DNA of 64,000 bases from Foliimonas ilicis (GTDB lineage Bacteria; Pseudomonadota; Alphaproteobacteria; Rhizobiales; Rhizobiaceae), in assembly GCF_039939195.1 (NCBI RefSeq), contig NZ_JBDUUH010000009.1, positions 1 to 64,000 on the forward strand. The letters are read 5' to 3'. This document shows, piece after piece, positions 35,219-43,857 of this stretch. How positions within the stretch are numbered: position 1 is the first letter of the stretch; every line of letters starts with the position of its first letter. The notes beneath the pieces are model-generated. The model did not search any database, was not told the DNA's origin, and saw only the letters and a list, made by a program, of their open reading frames with translations. The position numbers were made by a program, and so were the translations under genes.

Positions 35219-35800
35219 ATGAGTCTTCGCATATCGGGAAAGCATATGGACATCGGCGATGCGTTTAGAACGCGCATCGAAGGGCGTATCGGGGAAGCCG
35301 TAGACAAGTATTTCGACGGCGGTTTTTCGGGCCACGTCACCGTCGTAAAAGAGGGCTCGCGTTTCTCTGCCGACTGCATGATCTATCTCGATACGGGCAT
35401 GGCGTTGCAGGCAACAGGCCAGGGACAGGACGCGATACCCGCTTTCGACGCAGCCGCAGAGCGCTTTGAAAAGCGCCTTCGCCGCTACAAGAGAAAGCTG
35501 AAGTCGCATGGCTCGGGCGCCAATGGCGCACTGACCGACATCGCCTATACCGTCATGGCGGCTGTTGGCGATGACGAGGATGAGGTTGCGGAAGATTACG
35601 CACCGGCGATCGTTGCCGAGTCGACCGTCGCGCTCAAGACCATGTCTGTGGCCTCGGCAGTGATGGAACTGGATACGAAAGACAGCCCTGTCTTCGTGTT
35701 TCGCAATGCCGGTAATGACTCCGTCAACATCGTCTACCGTCGCTCGGACGGAAATATAGGTTGGATCGACCCTTCAACGGCAAAAACCGCTAAAGGGTAG
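35219..35800 (+). CDS. hpf: long-form ribosome hibernation-promoting factor
   Basis: 193 aa. N-terminal S30AE/RaiA domain (LRISGKHMDIGDAFRTRIEG, YFDGGFSGHVTVVKEGSRFS) and the C-terminal dimerisation domain of long HPF (KTMSVASAVMELDTKDSPVF, FVFRNAGNDSVNIVYRRSDG). Forms 100S ribosome dimers in stationary phase. ATG 35219 matches the conserved start; a longer frame from TTG 35189 is less likely. 65 bp before ptsN. Confidence 0.93.
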   Translation: MSLRISGKHMDIGDAFRTRIEGRIGEAVDKYFDGGFSGHVTVVKEGSRFSADCMIYLDTGMALQATGQGQDAIPAFDAAAERFEKRLRRYKRKLKSHGSGANGALTDIAYTVMAAVGDDEDEVAEDYAPAIVAESTVALKTMSVASAVMELDTKDSPVFVFRNAGNDSVNIVYRRSDGNIGWIDPSTAKTAKG

Positions 35801-35865
35801 CGCTTCCTGACAGAGCCGCGGGCGGGAGGACCGGCGGCGGCACTGGCAAAGCAGAGGATTTAGAA

Positions 35866-36330
35866 ATGGATCTTAGTGATCTGATCGAGGCGCAGGCAAT
35901 TCTGCCGGCCTTGAAGGCAAACTCAAAAAAACAACTCCTGCAGATGTTGGCCGAACGGGCCGCCGCCGTGACAGGAATTCCAGAGCGGGAAATCTTCGAT
36001 ACGATATTGCAGCGCGAACGGCTCGGCTCCACCGGCGTCGGCAATGGCATCGCCATTCCGCACGGCAAACTCTCCGGCGTGAAGCAGATCGTCGGCGTGT
36101 TCGCGCGGCTGGAATCGCCGGTCGATTTCGAGGCGCTGGACGATCAGCCGGTCGATCTCGTCTTCCTGCTTCTGGCACCGGAAGGTGCGGGAGCGGACCA
36201 TCTGAAGGCATTGTCGCGGATCGCGCGCGTCCTGCGTGACAGCGATACGGTTGCCAAGGTGCGCGGCACGCGTGATGCGTCTGCAATCCATGCACTGCTT
36301 TCGGAAGCGCCTGCCTCAAACGCAGCGTAA
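35866..36330 (+). CDS. ptsN: nitrogen PTS component EIIA-Ntr
   Basis: 154 aa. PTS EIIA type-2 fold; the phosphorylated His is in GNGIAIPHGK (about residue 66). Starts MDLSDLIEAQAILPALKANS, KKQLLQMLAERAA. Regulates K+ transport and other processes by phosphorylation state, receiving phosphate from EI-Ntr/NPr. Ends 17 bp before a strong bidirectional terminator. Confidence 0.95.
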   Translation: MDLSDLIEAQAILPALKANSKKQLLQMLAERAAAVTGIPEREIFDTILQRERLGSTGVGNGIAIPHGKLSGVKQIVGVFARLESPVDFEALDDQPVDLVFLLLAPEGAGADHLKALSRIARVLRDSDTVAKVRGTRDASAIHALLSEAPASNAA

Positions 36331-36346
36331 GCAAAGCGACAACATC

Positions 36347-36380
36347 AAAAGCCGCCCATGAGCGATCACGGGCGGCTTTT
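36347..36380. terminator. bidirectional terminator between ptsN and ddl
   Basis: AAAAGCCGCCC (36347-36357) pairs with GGGCGGCTTTT (36370-36380) across a 12-nt loop. Serves convergent ptsN and ddl. Confidence 0.85.
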
Positions 36381-36392
36381 GCATGAAGCGAT

Positions 36393-37481
36393 CTATCGCG
36401 CAGCTCTGGCCAATGCGTGCTCCACAAGCAGGTCGATGATCCCGGCATAGGATACGCCGCTTGCTTCCATCGCTTTGGAGTACATGCTGATATTGGTGAA
36501 GCCCGGTATCGTGTTGATCTCGTTGATGAGGAATCGCATGTCGGGCCTCAGGAAAAAATCGACGCGGGCCATGCCGTCGCAGCCGATTGCCCTGAACGCC
36601 TTTGCGGCCACGCTGCGCATTGCGTCTTCGACATCGCCCGGAAGCTCCGCCGGAACTTTCAGAACGGCACCATCCGCATCGATATATTTTGCGTCATAGC
36701 TGTAGAATGCATGTGTCGAGGCCGAGACGATCTCGCCCGGTCGCGAAACGAACAATTCGCCATTCGCCTTTTCCAGAACGCTGAATTCGATCTCGCGGCC
36801 TTGAATGAATTCTTCCGCAAGCAGCTTGCGGTCATGCTTGAAGCCTTCAGTGAGTGCGGCTTCATATCCTTCTTCGCCAGTGATTTTGCTGACACCGACG
36901 GAGGAGCCCTGCCGGGCAGGTTTTACGAAGATCGGCAGGCCGAGCTTCTCCTTCAATTCGGCATAGCTCGGCACCGTGTCGGAATGAATGACGACCGAAA
37001 GTGCGTTGGGCACGCCTGCCTCAGTTAGCAGGCGCTTGGTGATGTCCTTGTCGTTTGCCGTCGCGGAGCCCAAAATCCCGCAGCCAACCAGCGGCACGCG
37101 CGCCACCTCGGCCAACCCCTGCACCGACCCATCCTCGCCATGCGGGCCGTGAAGCACCGGGAAAAGCATGTCGATCTGCAACTGGCCGCAGGCACCGCCG
37201 TCAGCGGGGATTGTCAGCATCCGGCCTTTGCCGCCGGGGATCAGCGAAACGGAGGTTCCGCTCTCCGGCTTCAGCAAAGCGCCGTTTTCATAGGCGCTTA
37301 AAAGCCATTCGCCGTTTTTCGTGACGAAAACGGGCAGTACATCGTATTTTTGAGGATCGATGGCGGGCACGACATTGGTTGCCGAAAGCACGGAAACATC
37401 ATGTTCGGCAGAGCGTCCGCCGAAGAGAACCGCAATGCACGGTTTCGTATTGGTCGTGCTTTTTGTCATCGAAACATACAC
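36393..37481 (-). CDS. ddl: D-alanine--D-alanine ligase
   Basis: ATP-grasp ligase making D-Ala-D-Ala for peptidoglycan. 362 aa, DdlA-like length. Motifs: VLFGGRSAEHDVSVLSA, LHGPHGEDGSVQGL, PIFVKPARQGSSVGVSK (ATP loop), EINTIPGFTNISMYSKAME (Mg and omega loop). The ATG at 37479-37481 or the one at 37467-37469 (MTKSTTN) could be used; the SD is weak for both. It is away from the mur/fts cluster, as expected for a standalone ddl. Confidence 0.94.
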   Translation of the reverse strand: MYVSMTKSTTNTKPCIAVLFGGRSAEHDVSVLSATNVVPAIDPQKYDVLPVFVTKNGEWLLSAYENGALLKPESGTSVSLIPGGKGRMLTIPADGGACGQLQIDMLFPVLHGPHGEDGSVQGLAEVARVPLVGCGILGSATANDKDITKRLLTEAGVPNALSVVIHSDTVPSYAELKEKLGLPIFVKPARQGSSVGVSKITGEEGYEAALTEGFKHDRKLLAEEFIQGREIEFSVLEKANGELFVSRPGEIVSASTHAFYSYDAKYIDADGAVLKVPAELPGDVEDAMRSVAAKAFRAIGCDGMARVDFFLRPDMRFLINEINTIPGFTNISMYSKAMEASGVSYAGIIDLLVEHALARAAR

Positions 37482-37560
37482 TCGCTATAGCGCGCAGCCT
37501 CAGCCGCGCTTTGCCGGATAAACCGACTTAAAAGCCATAGGAATGAACGTTTCGCAAATA

Positions 37561-37583
37561 CGGGCACCCTTTTGAGGTGCCCG
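37561..37583 (-). terminator. hairpin after the DUF1150 gene
   Basis: CGGGCACC (37561-37568) pairs with GGTGCCCG (37576-37583) over a 7-nt loop. The following minus-strand sequence, TATTTGCG, is only weakly U-rich. Confidence 0.5.
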
Positions 37584-37595
37584 CTGCAAACTGGT

Positions 37596-37850
37596 TTAGT
37601 GGATGGCGACCGGTGTCAGATCGTTTTCCATCGCCCCGGCAAGGGCGCGGTCACGTTCATCCGACAAGAGGATCGGACGTCCATCCGCAGCGAAAAGAGC
37701 CCAAAGGCGCGTGCCGGACTCGATTTCCGGCAGGCCAGGGAATTTCACCTGGAGATCGTCGCTATCCATTTCGCGCAGATAAGCGACGGTTCCCTCGCCA
37801 AGATGGGCGAGATCGGACAGGGTAAATTCATGTGCTTCGTTATGTGTCAT
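37596..37850 (-). CDS. DUF1150 protein
   Basis: 84 aa, acidic, soluble. LGEGTVAYLREMDSDDLQVK and LWALFAADGRPILLSDERD are typical of DUF1150, which commonly accompanies small heat-shock genes in alphaproteobacteria. It lies 70 bp downstream of hsp20 and probably shares its transcript, with its own near-consensus EcfG promoter (37884-37908) in between. Role unknown. Confidence 0.85.
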   Translation of the reverse strand: MTHNEAHEFTLSDLAHLGEGTVAYLREMDSDDLQVKFPGLPEIESGTRLWALFAADGRPILLSDERDRALAGAMENDLTPVAIH

Positions 37851-37883
37851 CTGAGCCTCCTTCTGCGGGGCGTCCTTGAGACC

Positions 37884-37908
37884 AACCCACCATAGAGCTG
37901 TTTGTTCC
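37884..37908 (-). promoter_or_regulatory. possible sigma-EcfG promoter for DUF1150
   Basis: Minus strand GGAAC (37908-37904), 16 nt, GGTT (37887-37884). One mismatch to consensus, 34 bp before the DUF1150 start. Confidence 0.4.
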
Positions 37909-37920
37909 GGTGGGACTTTT

Positions 37921-38346
37921 TCAGTCTTTCACCGAAATGTTTATTTTTCGTACCAGTCTTTCCGATTCCGGCCGGTCGAGTTCGACGGACAGAAGTCCGT
38001 TCTTCAAATCGGCCGAAGTCACCCGCATTCCGTCCGCCAGCACGAAGGTTCGCTGGAACTGCCTTGCGGCGATGCCGCGATGCAGAAACTCGCGTTCCGT
38101 GTCGTCATTCTGGCGTCCGCGCACGACGAGCTGGTTTTCCTCGATGGTCACTTCGAGGTCGCTTTCGGCAAAACCGGCAACGGCCAGCGTAATGCGCAGC
38201 TTTTCCGTATTGCCTTCGTTTCCGCGCAGCCGTTCGATATTGTACGGAGGATAGGAATCGCCGGATTTCGCCAGGCGTTCCAAGGTCTTTTCCATTGCGT
38301 CGAACCCAAGTAGAAGCGGGCTCGAAAAGGTCGTCATACGGCTCAT
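37921..38346 (-). CDS. small heat-shock protein (Hsp20/IbpA type)
   Basis: 141-aa holdase chaperone. N-terminus FSSPLLLGFDAMEKTLERL, alpha-crystallin core (LRITLAVAGFAESDLEVTIE, LVVRGRQNDDTEREFLHRGI, FVLADGMRVTSADLKNGLLS) and C-terminal VRKINI. Matches class A rhizobial sHsps. GAGGA lies 9 nt before ATG 38346. A heat-shock sigma promoter is recognisable upstream, and the roughly 56-nt leader can fold (CAGAC with GTCTG), possibly a thermosensor. Confidence 0.92.
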   Translation of the reverse strand: MSRMTTFSSPLLLGFDAMEKTLERLAKSGDSYPPYNIERLRGNEGNTEKLRITLAVAGFAESDLEVTIEENQLVVRGRQNDDTEREFLHRGIAARQFQRTFVLADGMRVTSADLKNGLLSVELDRPESERLVRKINISVKD

Positions 38347-38408
38347 TTACGTGTCCTCTGAGAGCGACTTAGGGACAGACCCGGATGGCATCTTTCCCAT
38401 GTCTGTTG

Positions 38409-38437
38409 ATATGGTCGGTTGGAACGGCAAGTTCAAG
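38409..38437 (-). promoter_or_regulatory. RpoH (sigma-32) promoter of hsp20
   Basis: Minus strand CTTGAA (38437-38432), 17 nt, CCATAT (38414-38409). This matches the alphaproteobacterial heat-shock pattern CTTGAA-N17-CYTATNT-like. Confidence 0.6.
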
Positions 38438-38472
38438 TCTTTACAGCAAGAGCGGGAAACACGGGAAAAAGC

Positions 38473-39417
38473 ATGGCTGAAGCGCAGAAAATAATCATCG
38501 ACACCGACCCCGGCCAGGACGACGCGGTCGCCATATTGCTTGCGCTTGCAAGCCCCGAGCTCGAAATTCTGGGCATCACGGCAGTTGCAGGCAATGTGCC
38601 GCTGAAACTGACGGAAAATAATGCGCTGAAGATTTGCGAACTGGCCGGAAAGACTGACATCAAGGTCTATTCGGGTGCCGTTCGGCCGTTGCTGCGCGAA
38701 CTGGTGACGGCGGAAGAAGTGCATGGCAAGACCGGCCTCGACGGTCCTGATCTGCCGGAACCGCAGATGAAGCTCCAGCCGCAATATGCCGTCGATTTCA
38801 TCGTCGAGACATTGTTGGCGCATGAGGCAGGCACGGTGACGCTATGCCCGCTCGGACCGCTGACCAACATCGCTCTGGCGCTGCTGCGCGAGCCGAAAAT
38901 CGCGCCGCGCATCAAGCAGATCGTGCTGATGGGCGGCGGATTTTTCGAAGGCGGAAACATCACGCCTGCCGCCGAATTCAACATATTCGTCGATCCGCAT
39001 GCGGCGGACGTGGTGCTGAAATCCGGCGTGCCGATCGTCATGATGCCGTTGGACGTGACGCACAAGGCGCTGACGACCGCGCCGCGTGTCGCGGCGATCC
39101 GCGCGCTCGGCAACAAGGTTGGCACCGCAACGGCGGAAATGCTGGAGTTCTTCGAGCGCTTCGATGTTGAAAAATATGGGTCCGATGGCGGGCCGCTGCA
39201 CGACCCATGTGTCATCGCCTATTTGCTGAAGCCAGAGCTTTTCAAGGGCAGGCTTTGCAATGTCACGGTCGAGATCGGTTCGGAACTCACAATGGGCATG
39301 ACTGTGGTCGACTGGTGGGGTGTCACCAAGCGCCCGAAAAACGCGCAGGTCATGCGCGAGATCGACCATGACGGCTTCTTCGCGCTGCTGACCGAGCGGT
39401 TGGGACGGCTGAACTAA
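38473..39417 (+). CDS. inosine-uridine preferring nucleoside hydrolase
   Basis: Ca2+-dependent N-ribohydrolase releasing base and ribose. 314 aa. The signature DTDPGQDDAVAILLALASPE opens the protein; VYSGAVRPLLRE, NIFVDPHAADVVL and HDPCVIAYLL complete the metal and ribose site. ATG 38473 has GGGAA 7 nt upstream and fits the conserved start. Convergent with ribokinase: the two stops overlap, and the pair can deliver ribose-5-phosphate from nucleosides. Confidence 0.93.
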   Translation: MAEAQKIIIDTDPGQDDAVAILLALASPELEILGITAVAGNVPLKLTENNALKICELAGKTDIKVYSGAVRPLLRELVTAEEVHGKTGLDGPDLPEPQMKLQPQYAVDFIVETLLAHEAGTVTLCPLGPLTNIALALLREPKIAPRIKQIVLMGGGFFEGGNITPAAEFNIFVDPHAADVVLKSGVPIVMMPLDVTHKALTTAPRVAAIRALGNKVGTATAEMLEFFERFDVEKYGSDGGPLHDPCVIAYLLKPELFKGRLCNVTVEIGSELTMGMTVVDWWGVTKRPKNAQVMREIDHDGFFALLTERLGRLN

Positions 39418-40313
39418 GCTTTCAGCGCGTCTTCCACGTCTTTTGCGAGCGGTATGGCCGGCTGTGCGCCGGGCTTCAGGCAGGCAAGCGAGCCTGCCGC
39501 CGCCGCGAAAGTGAGAGCGTCTTCAAGGCCCTTGCCCGCGGCCAGACCGGCTGCGAGGTAGCCGCAGAACGTGTCGCCCGCGCCCACCGTGTCGACAGGC
39601 GTGATGGGCAATGCAGCCACGCTGAACAGGCCATCCGGTGTCGAAGCCAGAACGCCTTCACCGCCCAGCGTCACCACGACGATGCGGCCTGTGGAAGCCG
39701 TGAAGGCTGCCATGCGCGCCTTGCGGTCTGCGCCTTTCAGCGACAATGCGTCGGCATAGATGTCGAACTCCGTCTCGTTGGCGACGACATAGTCGGCCTG
39801 CGAAATCAGTGCCGTGGCATCCTTGCGGGCGGGCGCGGTGTTGAGGATCGAGATAGCGCCTGCCTCGCGGGCTGCATTCAGAGCGGCTTCAACGCTTTCC
39901 AGCGGGATTTCATGCTGCAGAAGGACGATCTGGCCCTTTGCAAGCTGCGCGTTCTTTACATCGCCGGGCAGAACCGTGCCATTCGCGCCGGGCACGACCG
40001 CGATGACGTTTTCCCCGTCATCTGCCACCATGATTGAGGCGATGCCGGTTGCCGCATGCGTTTCGCGCACGGATGAAAGATCGATGCCCGCCTGCTTGAG
40101 CAGTTCAAGCGCGTCGGCAGCGAAGGAATCCTTGCCGACCGCACCCACCATACGCACCTGTGCGCCAGCGCGGGCAGCAGCCAGCGCCTGGTTGGCACCT
40201 TTGCCGCCAGGCGATGTCTTGAATTCGTGGCCGGGAACGGTTTCGCCGCCTTGCGGTATGCGCTCGACGGTCGCGATGAGATCGAGATTGATGGAACCGA
40301 TGACTGTAATCAC
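39414..40313 (-). CDS. rbsK: ribokinase
   Basis: PfkB-family kinase phosphorylating ribose at O5. 299 aa. Starts VIGSINLDLIATVERIPQGG, with GGKGANQALAAARAGA, and the catalytic DTVGAGDTFCGYLAAGLA. Normal length. Its TAG stop overlaps the nucleoside hydrolase TAA tail-to-tail, a functional neighbour that generates ribose. Confidence 0.94.
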   Translation of the reverse strand: MITVIGSINLDLIATVERIPQGGETVPGHEFKTSPGGKGANQALAAARAGAQVRMVGAVGKDSFAADALELLKQAGIDLSSVRETHAATGIASIMVADDGENVIAVVPGANGTVLPGDVKNAQLAKGQIVLLQHEIPLESVEAALNAAREAGAISILNTAPARKDATALISQADYVVANETEFDIYADALSLKGADRKARMAAFTASTGRIVVVTLGGEGVLASTPDGLFSVAALPITPVDTVGAGDTFCGYLAAGLAAGKGLEDALTFAAAAGSLACLKPGAQPAIPLAKDVEDALKA

Positions 40314-40413
40314 GAAAGCCTCACGCGCTGCAAAATCTGACGCTTGCCTATAGCGCGATTGCCTGGAGCGTGGCCAGAGCTAAGAGGTATGGGGAGGGTA
40401 TTGGACGCAGTCC

Positions 40414-40911
40414 CTACCGTCCCTTTGCAGTCGCCAGTGCCCTTGAAAATGCCTTGGCAAAACTCTCGCGATCATCCGGATTCAGGAACCCGCCGATGCT
40501 GACGGCTTCATGCCCGCGCGATGTGACTTCCATCGACGTGATGCCGATCTCCGTGTGCCGGGCGACCGAAAAGCGCGACCAGAACGGATTGAAGTGATGC
40601 TGCACGGATTTGCCCGAAGGGGCAGTCTTGCGGATGTCGAGGCTGGTGCGGGAGAGGAAGACTTCTTCGCGGGCGCGGGCGGCGCGGTAATTTGCCCTGA
40701 ACGCGATGTAGAGAAGCAGCACGTCCAGCCCGAAGAAGCCGAAAATCGGCCAAGCGCCATTAGCCAGAAAGATCGTGCCGGTGACGATCCAGCCGAAGGT
40801 CAGCGCGCCCATGAGAATGAGGAAGCCCTTGCGCCCGAGCGACCGGTACGGCGTCAAAAGCGCATGAAAAAAGGGCTCGTCAGGTGCGGCTATGGCGTTT
40901 GTCTCGCTCAT
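40414..40911 (-). CDS. DUF2244 membrane protein
   Basis: 165 aa. Two transmembrane helices (about residues 29-50 and 55-72) followed by a cytosolic beta-rich domain (AREEVFLSRTSLDIRKTAPS, ARHTEIGITSMEVTSRGHEA). The pattern of DUF2244, often near nth or cytochrome oxidase genes in alphaproteobacteria. It is divergent from nth. Function unknown. Confidence 0.82.
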   Translation of the reverse strand: MSETNAIAAPDEPFFHALLTPYRSLGRKGFLILMGALTFGWIVTGTIFLANGAWPIFGFFGLDVLLLYIAFRANYRAARAREEVFLSRTSLDIRKTAPSGKSVQHHFNPFWSRFSVARHTEIGITSMEVTSRGHEAVSIGGFLNPDDRESFAKAFSRALATAKGR

Positions 40912-40933
40912 GGTGAGTGATTATAGAAGGCGC

Positions 40934-41692
40934 ATGAAAAATCCCAAGTCAAAACTGCGTGCGAAGCCTGCCGCGCGGCGCGCACCTCGATCCCGCTATA
41001 CGCGGGCGGAAGTGCATGAGATTTTCCGGCGTTTCGAAGTACAGCGCCCGGAGCCCAAGGGCGAATTGGAGCATGTGAACGCCTTCACGCTTCTGGTCGC
41101 CGTCGTGCTTTCCGCGCAGGCGACCGATATCGGCGTCAACAAGGCGACGCGCGGGCTGTTCAAGGTCGCCGATACGCCGGAAAAAATGCTGGCGCTCGGC
41201 GAGGCCAAGGTCGGCGACTTCATCCGCACAATCGGCCTTTGGCGCAACAAGGCTAAGAACGTCATCGCTCTTTCGCAGGCTTTGATCGACGATTACGCGG
41301 GCGAGGTGCCGGGCAATCTCGATGCGCTGGTGAAACTGCCGGGGGTGGGGCGAAAGACTGCGAATGTCGTGCTCAACATGGCCTTCGGTCAGCCGACAAT
41401 GGCGGTCGATACACATATTCTGCGCATCGGAAACCGCATCGGCCTGGCACCCGGAACAACCCCCGAACAGGTCGAGGACGAACTTGTTCGCATCATTCCT
41501 GCGGAATTCATGCGCCATGCGCATCACTGGCTGATTCTGCACGGCCGCTATGTCTGCAAGGCGCGCAAGCCGGAGTGTCCGATGTGTGTGATCGCAGATA
41601 TTTGCAAGGCTGCGGAAAAGACGACCGACATCCCCGCACCGCTCGTGGAAATCGCGCCTATCGACGAGATCGCGGTCGCGGCTTCGCAGTAA
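40934..41692 (+). CDS. nth: endonuclease III
   Basis: DNA glycosylase/AP lyase for oxidised pyrimidines. 252 aa. HhH motif LPGVGRKTANVVLNMAF with catalytic Lys, catalytic Asp in MAVDTHILRI, and the C-x6-C-x2-C-x5-C iron-sulfur loop (CKARKPECPMCVIADIC). ATG 40934 with GAAGG upstream fits; a longer frame from 40892 runs into the divergent gene's start region. A basic N-terminal tail (KSKLRAKPAARRAPRSR) is typical of Rhizobiales. Confidence 0.95.
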   Translation: MKNPKSKLRAKPAARRAPRSRYTRAEVHEIFRRFEVQRPEPKGELEHVNAFTLLVAVVLSAQATDIGVNKATRGLFKVADTPEKMLALGEAKVGDFIRTIGLWRNKAKNVIALSQALIDDYAGEVPGNLDALVKLPGVGRKTANVVLNMAFGQPTMAVDTHILRIGNRIGLAPGTTPEQVEDELVRIIPAEFMRHAHHWLILHGRYVCKARKPECPMCVIADICKAAEKTTDIPAPLVEIAPIDEIAVAASQ

Positions 41693-42133
41693 TCAGTAGC
41701 CGCGCGCCATCGCGGCTGCGAATACAAGGATGAGCACAAGGGCTAACATTTCAGCACGAAGGAATGCGCGCGCCCCGGCAATCTCCTTGTCCGGCACCAT
41801 GTAGGCCGTGTCAGTCGCCGCCTTGCGCCAGCGCAGAATGCGCATCGTCGGGGCAATCGACAGCAGGCCGATGGCGGCAAAGGCGATCATCTTTGCCCAG
41901 AAGGTCGAATTGTAGACGTAAAACTCCCAGCCCTTCAGACCATAGACCACGCGGCATGCGCCAATGACGATAATTGCAGCGGCAAGACCACCGTAAACCG
42001 CATCTATGCGGGCGAGCACGGCGAGGTTCTTTCCGCCAAGGCCCGGCTTCATCAGAACCATCTCAGCCCCCAGAATGCCCGCCAGCGCGAAGACCAGAAT
42101 GTGATGCAGGATTGCGAGAATAAGATCGGCCAT
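41693..42133 (-). CDS. DUF2214 family membrane protein
   Basis: 146 aa with four transmembrane helices: HHILVFALAGILGAEMVL, LAAAIIVIGACRVVYGL, FWAKMIAFAAIGLLSIAPTM and AEMLALVLILVFAAAMA. Resembles DUF2214 and CopD-like quinone/heme membrane proteins; conserved His in the first helix. Stop abuts that of nth (convergent, zero gap). Function unknown. Confidence 0.8.
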   Translation of the reverse strand: MADLILAILHHILVFALAGILGAEMVLMKPGLGGKNLAVLARIDAVYGGLAAAIIVIGACRVVYGLKGWEFYVYNSTFWAKMIAFAAIGLLSIAPTMRILRWRKAATDTAYMVPDKEIAGARAFLRAEMLALVLILVFAAAMARGY

Positions 42134-42245
42134 GAAAATCGTCCCCCGAAAATTCCGCGTTCCAATCTCGCGCAGTTTCTTGACGAATGCCAGTTTTTCT
42201 CAAGCCGTGTTAATGGGCATTATTTGAATGGAATCGGATTATCTC

Positions 42246-42779
42246 ATGCACGACAAAGCCCCGACCCTCGAAACAGCGCGCTTCATATTGCGTGCGCATG
42301 AACATGGCGATTTCGAAGCTTTTGCGGAGCTTTGGGCCGATCCGGTCGTGACACGCTTCATTCACGGCGGACCGCGCAGCCGCGATGAAAGCTGGCTGCG
42401 CTTTTTGCGCAATGGCGATCTTTGGAAGTTTCTGGGTTTCGGCTATTGGGCTGTCGAAGACAAGATGAGCGGGAAATTTGCCGGAACGGTTGGCTTTCAG
42501 GACATGAAGCGCGCCATGACGCCTTCAATCGAGGGTCTGCCGGAAATCGGCTGGGTTCTTGCGCCGGCCATCCATGGCAAGGGCGCGGCCACCGAGATCG
42601 TCGCAGCACTGGTCGCATGGAGCGATGCGGAACTGAGCGGGGAGAAAACCGTCTGCATAATCCGGCCGGAACATGGCGCATCAATGCGGGTGGCCGAAAA
42701 GAACGGCTATTTTCACAGAGAGATGGCAACATTCAATGACGCGCCGATTGTGCTACTGGAACGGCCTAGACGGTCGTGA
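42246..42779 (+). CDS. GNAT acetyltransferase (RimJ/RimL type)
   Basis: 177 aa. ETARFILRAHEHGDFEAFAE start and EIGWVLAPAIHGKGAATEIV (acetyl-CoA loop) with a late GASMRVAEKNGYF are the RimL-like hallmarks. Acceptor unknown. ATG 42246 matches the family N-terminus; ATG 42228 adds six residues. Its end overlaps the convergent RES toxin gene by 14 bp. Confidence 0.86.
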   Translation: MHDKAPTLETARFILRAHEHGDFEAFAELWADPVVTRFIHGGPRSRDESWLRFLRNGDLWKFLGFGYWAVEDKMSGKFAGTVGFQDMKRAMTPSIEGLPEIGWVLAPAIHGKGAATEIVAALVAWSDAELSGEKTVCIIRPEHGASMRVAEKNGYFHREMATFNDAPIVLLERPRRS

Positions 42780-43446
42780 TCGTGTAGGCCGGACTGCCGT
42801 TCCAGACGAGCTTCCACCGCGCGGCGGGACGCACATTCTGCACGACATGCGGTTCAAATGCGACGAGACAGATGCCGCGCTTGCGGCGCGCAGACGGATA
42901 GATAAGCCCGCGCGCATTCTCGGCTCGTAGAGCGCGCGCCAGCGATTGCCCTTCGGGATAAGAAATCGCTGTATCGGGACCAAGACATGCAGGCTTCGGC
43001 GTGACTTTCCGCAGATCGTGAAAATCACCGATGAAGCCCGCGAGCAGTGCCTGATAGACGGCTTCATCCTCGAAGCGATTGATGTTCGCCAGTTCGCGCG
43101 TGCGATGAAATCCGACCTCGGCAAGCGCGGTCGCTTCATCGAAGGCTGCATACCACGCGCCGCGGTCGCCGCTGTTGAAGCGGTTACCCTCCGGCCGCGT
43201 GTAGGCGAAGGCGGCGTTGATATAGGTGCGGCCCCATGCGCGAAAGACGGTCTCGCGCGCGTCGAGCGAACCGACGCCGCTGCGTTCGGCGATCAGTCTG
43301 CGATTGGTCAGGCCCTCGATTTCTTCCAGTAGCTGCAATTCCTGGTCGTCATCGACCAGCGCTTTCAGCACAGGAGGTTTGTAATAGGCGGTCGAGATAA
43401 GGCGCACCGTTGCCGGCTCGGCAATCGCCGTGACGGGCAGGCTCAT
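42766..43446 (-). CDS. RES-domain toxin of a RES-Xre toxin-antitoxin pair
   Basis: 226 aa. The RES fold (ADP-ribosyl-transferase-like, NAD-degrading in characterised members such as MbcT) is shown by the Arg in AFAYTRPEGNRFN, GAWYAAFDEATALAEVGFH (Glu) and ARGLIYPSARRKRG (Ser). All three name-giving residues are present, so it appears active. Start 43446 overlaps the antitoxin stop by 4 bp (ATGA), giving coupled translation. Somewhat larger than typical RES toxins. Confidence 0.88.
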   Translation of the reverse strand: MSLPVTAIAEPATVRLISTAYYKPPVLKALVDDDQELQLLEEIEGLTNRRLIAERSGVGSLDARETVFRAWGRTYINAAFAYTRPEGNRFNSGDRGAWYAAFDEATALAEVGFHRTRELANINRFEDEAVYQALLAGFIGDFHDLRKVTPKPACLGPDTAISYPEGQSLARALRAENARGLIYPSARRKRGICLVAFEPHVVQNVRPAARWKLVWNGSPAYTITTV

Positions 43447-43850
43447 ACGCCGCCCCGCAGCGCATCGACATAATCGCGCGTCTGCATGATTGCAGGCAGC
43501 CCGCCGTCGATCATGCGCGCCAACGGCCTGTGTCCGCCGAAATTCGCGCCCGCGTTCGGAAGCTGCACCCAATCATCCGCCAGCCTGTCGCTGAAATAAA
43601 GATGCAGTGCCTTGTAGAGGCCGACGACGCCGCTGATGCGCAGCATCTGGTCGCGCGAGAGCCGCCCCGACCAATTGCCTGCCTTGATGCGCGCCCATGT
43701 GCGCGGCGAAACATCGACAAGCTCGGCAGCCTCCTCGTTTCGCAGCTTCCATAAATCCGCAATGCGGGCATAGGCTTTCACCGCCACGCTTTCTGCGGTC
43801 TGCTGATCGACCGATCCGCGGTTTTCCAGAGTTTGCGATAAGTTTGCCAT
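43443..43850 (-). CDS. MbcA/ParS/Xre-type antitoxin
   Basis: 135 aa. HTH-like N-terminal Xre part (IADLWKLRNEEAAELVDVSP, RTWARIKAGNW) and C-terminal DUF2384 toxin-binding domain (DQMLRISGVVGLYKALHLYF, ANFGGHRPLARMIDGG). Typically both neutralises the RES toxin and represses the operon. No ribosome-binding site is seen before ATG 43850; the promoter at 43858-43886 would start transcription almost at the ATG, so the mRNA is probably leaderless. Confidence 0.88.
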   Translation of the reverse strand: MANLSQTLENRGSVDQQTAESVAVKAYARIADLWKLRNEEAAELVDVSPRTWARIKAGNWSGRLSRDQMLRISGVVGLYKALHLYFSDRLADDWVQLPNAGANFGGHRPLARMIDGGLPAIMQTRDYVDALRGGV

Positions 43851-43857
43851 ATGTCAT

